Origin: Stratiolaelaps scimitus | Taxonomy: Eukaryota; Arthropoda; Arachnida; Mesostigmata; Laelapidae | NCBI GenBank assembly: GCA_019614645.1 | Contig: JABWDB010000006.1 | Span: forward strand, 8,990,001 to 9,054,000 | Direction: 5' to 3' | Length of the DNA stretch: 64,000 nucleotides | Shown here: positions 60,896 to 64,000 of the stretch, one piece after another | How positions within the stretch are numbered: the first letter of the stretch is position 1 | Layout of the letters: each line of letters opens with the position of its first letter | The notes under the pieces: generated by a model | Database searches by the model: none | What the model saw: only the letters and a program-made list of their open reading frames with translations | What the model was told of the DNA's origin: nothing | Made by a program: the position numbers and the translations under genes

Positions 60896-63800
60896 GCTAC
60901 TCACCGTGAAGAGAGATCGCTTGCGCAAGACGCAAGCGTTACCAATAGCTAGCTCCGCCGTTCAGATGATTGGTCTCCTTGGCCGCCGCCGCCGCCCCCC
61001 CCCCCAAGCAGGCAACTTCTCTGCCTGTGTATCCCGAGTCCAACCTATTCCCCTCTACCTGTCCTGTCCCGCGTTAGCAGGAGCGGCCGGCCCACCGGCG
61101 ACAGAGCCCGTCCACAGGCACCAACGAACAAACGCACAAACAAACAAACTAGTGTGGAGTATTGTCCTGACGTGGCCATCGCCATCGACCAGCCAGGCCA
61201 CACTGAGCCGGTTGCCCATGTGGCCTCGGGTTCACTAGCCTGGGGCTGCAGGGCGATGCCCCGCATCGTCACATGCATGCAGCGCCGCTCCCTCGGCCTT
61301 ATCTACTCCTCTGCTATTTCCTATATTCCGCCTTAGCAGCGGCGGTGGTGGTGGCGACGGCGCCACGAACAACGCCGTCCCGTCCAGCGACAGGCGGCGC
61401 GAACTGCTGTTGCTGCTGCTACGACGCGACAGTGGCAATGACAAGCCACTGTGGACAGGACATGGCCGGCGAACAGGCCGTCAGGATAGGTATCGAGAGA
61501 GTGTGCGTGCGTGCGTGTGTGTCTATGCATCGGTGGATGCTTCCTCTATCTTCCAGCGAGACAGACAGCCTCTGACTCGACCAGCGGCCACTACCCCCCG
61601 GCGATCGGCGATAGGGGTCTCCCTTTCCGGCTTCGGTCCTCGCCCGCGCGCAACCAAAGCAAACGTCAGCGCCGTCTGGCGAGCCGGCCGCTCAGTCGCG
61701 CGCACGGAGGGCCCCGCCGGCCAGTCGGTAGCAGAGCGTGAGACGGGCACTCGAGAGTATCCTTGTAGAGACGAGAGCGCATAAAGAAGCCGCACAGAGA
61801 AAACAGACAAACAAACAAAGGAACCTTACAACCTGTATCGTCTTCTTCGAGAAAACAACAGCCACAGGCGGAAGAGGTCGGGTAGATCGAACACAGGCGA
61901 ACGCCTCGATCAGATAATCATCACACAACCGCCACGGGAACGATCACTACTACTGCTGCTGTTGCCGTCGCCGCCGCCGCCGCCGCCGCCGTCGTCGTCG
62001 TCGTTATTTACCGTTAATCGACCCAGCCATTATCATATCCGCGTTTCGCTCGAGGAGAGAAAAGAAGAGTAGAGGAAATTAATAGCGAAAGTGGCAGCAT
62101 CCGTTAAAATCTCTCTCTTTCTTTCTCTCTCTCTCCGGTGGAACGGCCCTCAATCAATCAGTCAGTCAGTGTGCGTGTCTCTCTCGCCTGCTCGCTCGTT
62201 TGTTTGTTTGTTGTTTGTCTATCTACAAATATCTACATAGCCATCTATCTACCTAATCAATCTACCTATTGTCCATCCAGTTTTATAAGCCACGCCGCTC
62301 ATGTGACCACGTCCAGCCGGCTCCCACACCTGCGATCCGGTGTGTCACATCGAGCTCGCAGCAACGAAGTGCCGCTCACTAACTCACTCAGATTTGCAGA
62401 TCGATCGACTGATTGAGTGACAACGACTACAATCATCATGATTAGCCCCACTACCACCACGACCACCACCACCACCTTGTAGAGGAAAACAGGAAGGATC
62501 TGTATTTACTCTGTGTGTCTGTGTGTGTCTCGATGTATCGGTGTTCGGTGCGTTTTGTGTGTGAACCGTGAACCGCGCGGACCGCGTACAACCATCGTTA
62601 TAAATCTCATATATATATATATATATATATAGACAGAGATAGTTATATATATATATATATTATATAAATTGTTCAGAGATATATGTAGAGTCAGCGACAG
62701 AGCAGGATACATTTTTACAGTGCCCAGGAATACAGTGACTTCATGTATGTACTGAGAAACGAGTCGAATCCGACAGTGGACGACACGAAAACCCGACAAA
62801 GACTCTCCACATAATCGTCGACAGGGGAAGAAGGAGCACACGAGACAAAGGAGCATCACCTTACTCGTCGATCGGTTGTCCCCCTGACTAAGAGTGCCTT
62901 CATCATTTTGCTTCGTAGGAGGATACGGAATACCGATAGCTACCCACCTTCCAACAACAGAGAATCAATAGATATAGCTGCACACCCTACCATCCCGTGG
63001 AGTGTGGTCGTGTTAGTGTCTCTGCCGGGGAGCAAGGCACAGTGAGAACGAGCGGAACAACACCGAAAGGGTTCGTTGACCCCACCATAATCACGATCGC
63101 CGTCATTGGTAAGTGCGTGTTGCCTTTCGGAGGGAGAAAGTGTAAGAGAGAGATAGAGATGGTCACTGAGTGACTCTCGATCGCCTGTACGCCTGCTACG
63201 CACTGCTTGCTGTGCATTGTGCGATGATGACACGAGTTGCCTTTTTGTTGACAAGAAGCGTTTATTGACAGGATGGAGGGTGGCTGGGTTAGGTTGGCTG
63301 ATCGCCAGCTTGCCGGTAGGCAACATTGATTCGATTTTTCGTTCAGGTTTACTGCCAGCTAGAGAGATTGCTAGTTAATCGATATTTGCATACAATTGAT
63401 ATGTATACGTCGTCGGTACGTTAGCGTAATTTACGCGAAGACATGTTATCCATCGCAGGAGTAAAAACAGAGGTAGAAATTCATCGGTAGAAATGTGAAC
63501 GCGCCCATTGTCTTCCCGTATTGGCGGTAGTAGCTGAAGCAGCAGGAGCTTGAGCAAATGGCCTCGAAAGAGCCCCGGTTTTGCCGGCTAGCGCCCAGCA
63601 GCAGCAGCAGCAGCAGCAGCAACCATCGCTGCTGCTGCTGTTGCTGCCGCCGCCGTGAGGCAAATTCAATGTCGTCCTCCTCATATCCAGCCCTTACCCA
63701 TCCCTCGGTGTGTGCCTGTTGTGCGGGGCGGCGAGTGCGCGCAAAATTCCCTGAGCAACACGGAAGCTGTCGGAGATCTGAGTGTTATATGGGGGTTGCC

Positions 63801-63955
63801 TTTTAGGACGCTGCTGCCGGCTGCCGTCCATCGGCTACCACGATGCGGAGAGGGGTCGTGGACAATTTGCACCTGGTGAACGATGTCATAGTGTGCAATT
63901 GTCTGATGAATTGGGTCTGCCGCTGCTGCTGCTGCTGCTGTAACAGCCATTGGTC
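60896..63955. promoter_or_regulatory. CpG-rich, triplet-rich block, possible promoter / long 5' UTR
   Basis: By eye this has the highest CpG density of the window. Tracts include GCC/CGC (60,980-61,000; 61,968-61,990), GTC (61,991-62,003), CAG/GCT (63,597-63,650; 63,920-63,940), CT (62,110-62,135) and TA (62,609-62,661). Most open frames are poly-Ser, poly-Cys or poly-Ala products of these repeats. At 63,111 'CATTG|GTAAGTGCG' is a strong plus-strand splice donor preceded by 200 bp of GC-rich DNA without a clear coding frame, as in a 5'-UTR exon. The gene would continue to the right of the window. The reading is inference from composition only. Confidence 0.35.
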
Positions 63956-64000
63956 AGAGAGCTCTGTCCGAAGTCCGTCATTGGGAGCTTCCGCTCTCCC

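Noticed and set aside
63558..63806. Open frame with poly-Ser and poly-Cys runs
   Set aside because: Produced by CAG/GCT triplet repeats in every frame; no evidence of a protein.

Overview
The window is animal nuclear DNA, most likely from an arthropod. Its genes are split into short exons by GT-AG introns of about 55 bp to more than 1 kb. There is no operon structure, and the DNA is rich in (TA)n, (GA)n and triplet microsatellites, tRNA-derived SINE-like repeats, non-LTR retrotransposon remains and Tc1/mariner relics. The overall look would fit a parasitiform mite (Varroa or a relative), but that is inference: no rRNA, mitochondrial or other diagnostic marker is visible.

Three protein genes can be assembled with confidence. 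(1) SRP19, the 19 kDa subunit of the signal recognition particle, lies on the minus strand at 29,819-31,069 in four exons. (2) A PIWI-clade Argonaute lies on the plus strand at 38,311-48,008. Fourteen phase-compatible exons give 807 residues with N, PAZ, MID and PIWI regions; the extreme N-terminus is not resolved. (3) A KxDL-motif protein (KXD1, a BORC/BLOC-1-related subunit) lies on the plus strand at 49,138-51,377 in three exons and 130 residues, starting 1.1 kb after the PIWI gene.

Layout: 1-29.8 kb holds no gene I can identify. It contains a decayed mariner relic (10.8-11.3 kb), a pair of ~95-bp inverted repeats (12.1 and 13.0 kb), a stretch unusually dense in perfect hairpins (17.58-18.18 kb), a CpG-rich low-complexity block (25.4-26.5 kb) and SINE-like pieces. 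SRP19 follows, then an inactivated Tc1-type transposon with ~200-bp IR/DR ends (32.9-34.4 kb), a LINE 3' end (35.8-36.5 kb), a possible nucleotide-kinase relic (36.7-36.9 kb), the PIWI gene and KXD1. From 51.4 to 64 kb there is a reverse-transcriptase relic (56.0-56.6 kb), a SINE (58.1 kb), two tandem duplications and a CpG-rich, triplet-rich end (60.9-64 kb) that looks like promoter or 5'-UTR DNA.

The most interesting locus is the PIWI gene. By manual alignment it has kept the MID residues that hold the 5' phosphate of a guide RNA (Y, K, Q, K), but all four positions of the DEDH slicer tetrad are substituted. It therefore looks like a guide-binding, slicer-dead PIWI. Its last intron contains a 25-bp near-perfect hairpin with an 8-nt loop, and its other introns carry SINE and LINE copies. 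All family assignments come from reading the sequence, without database searches.
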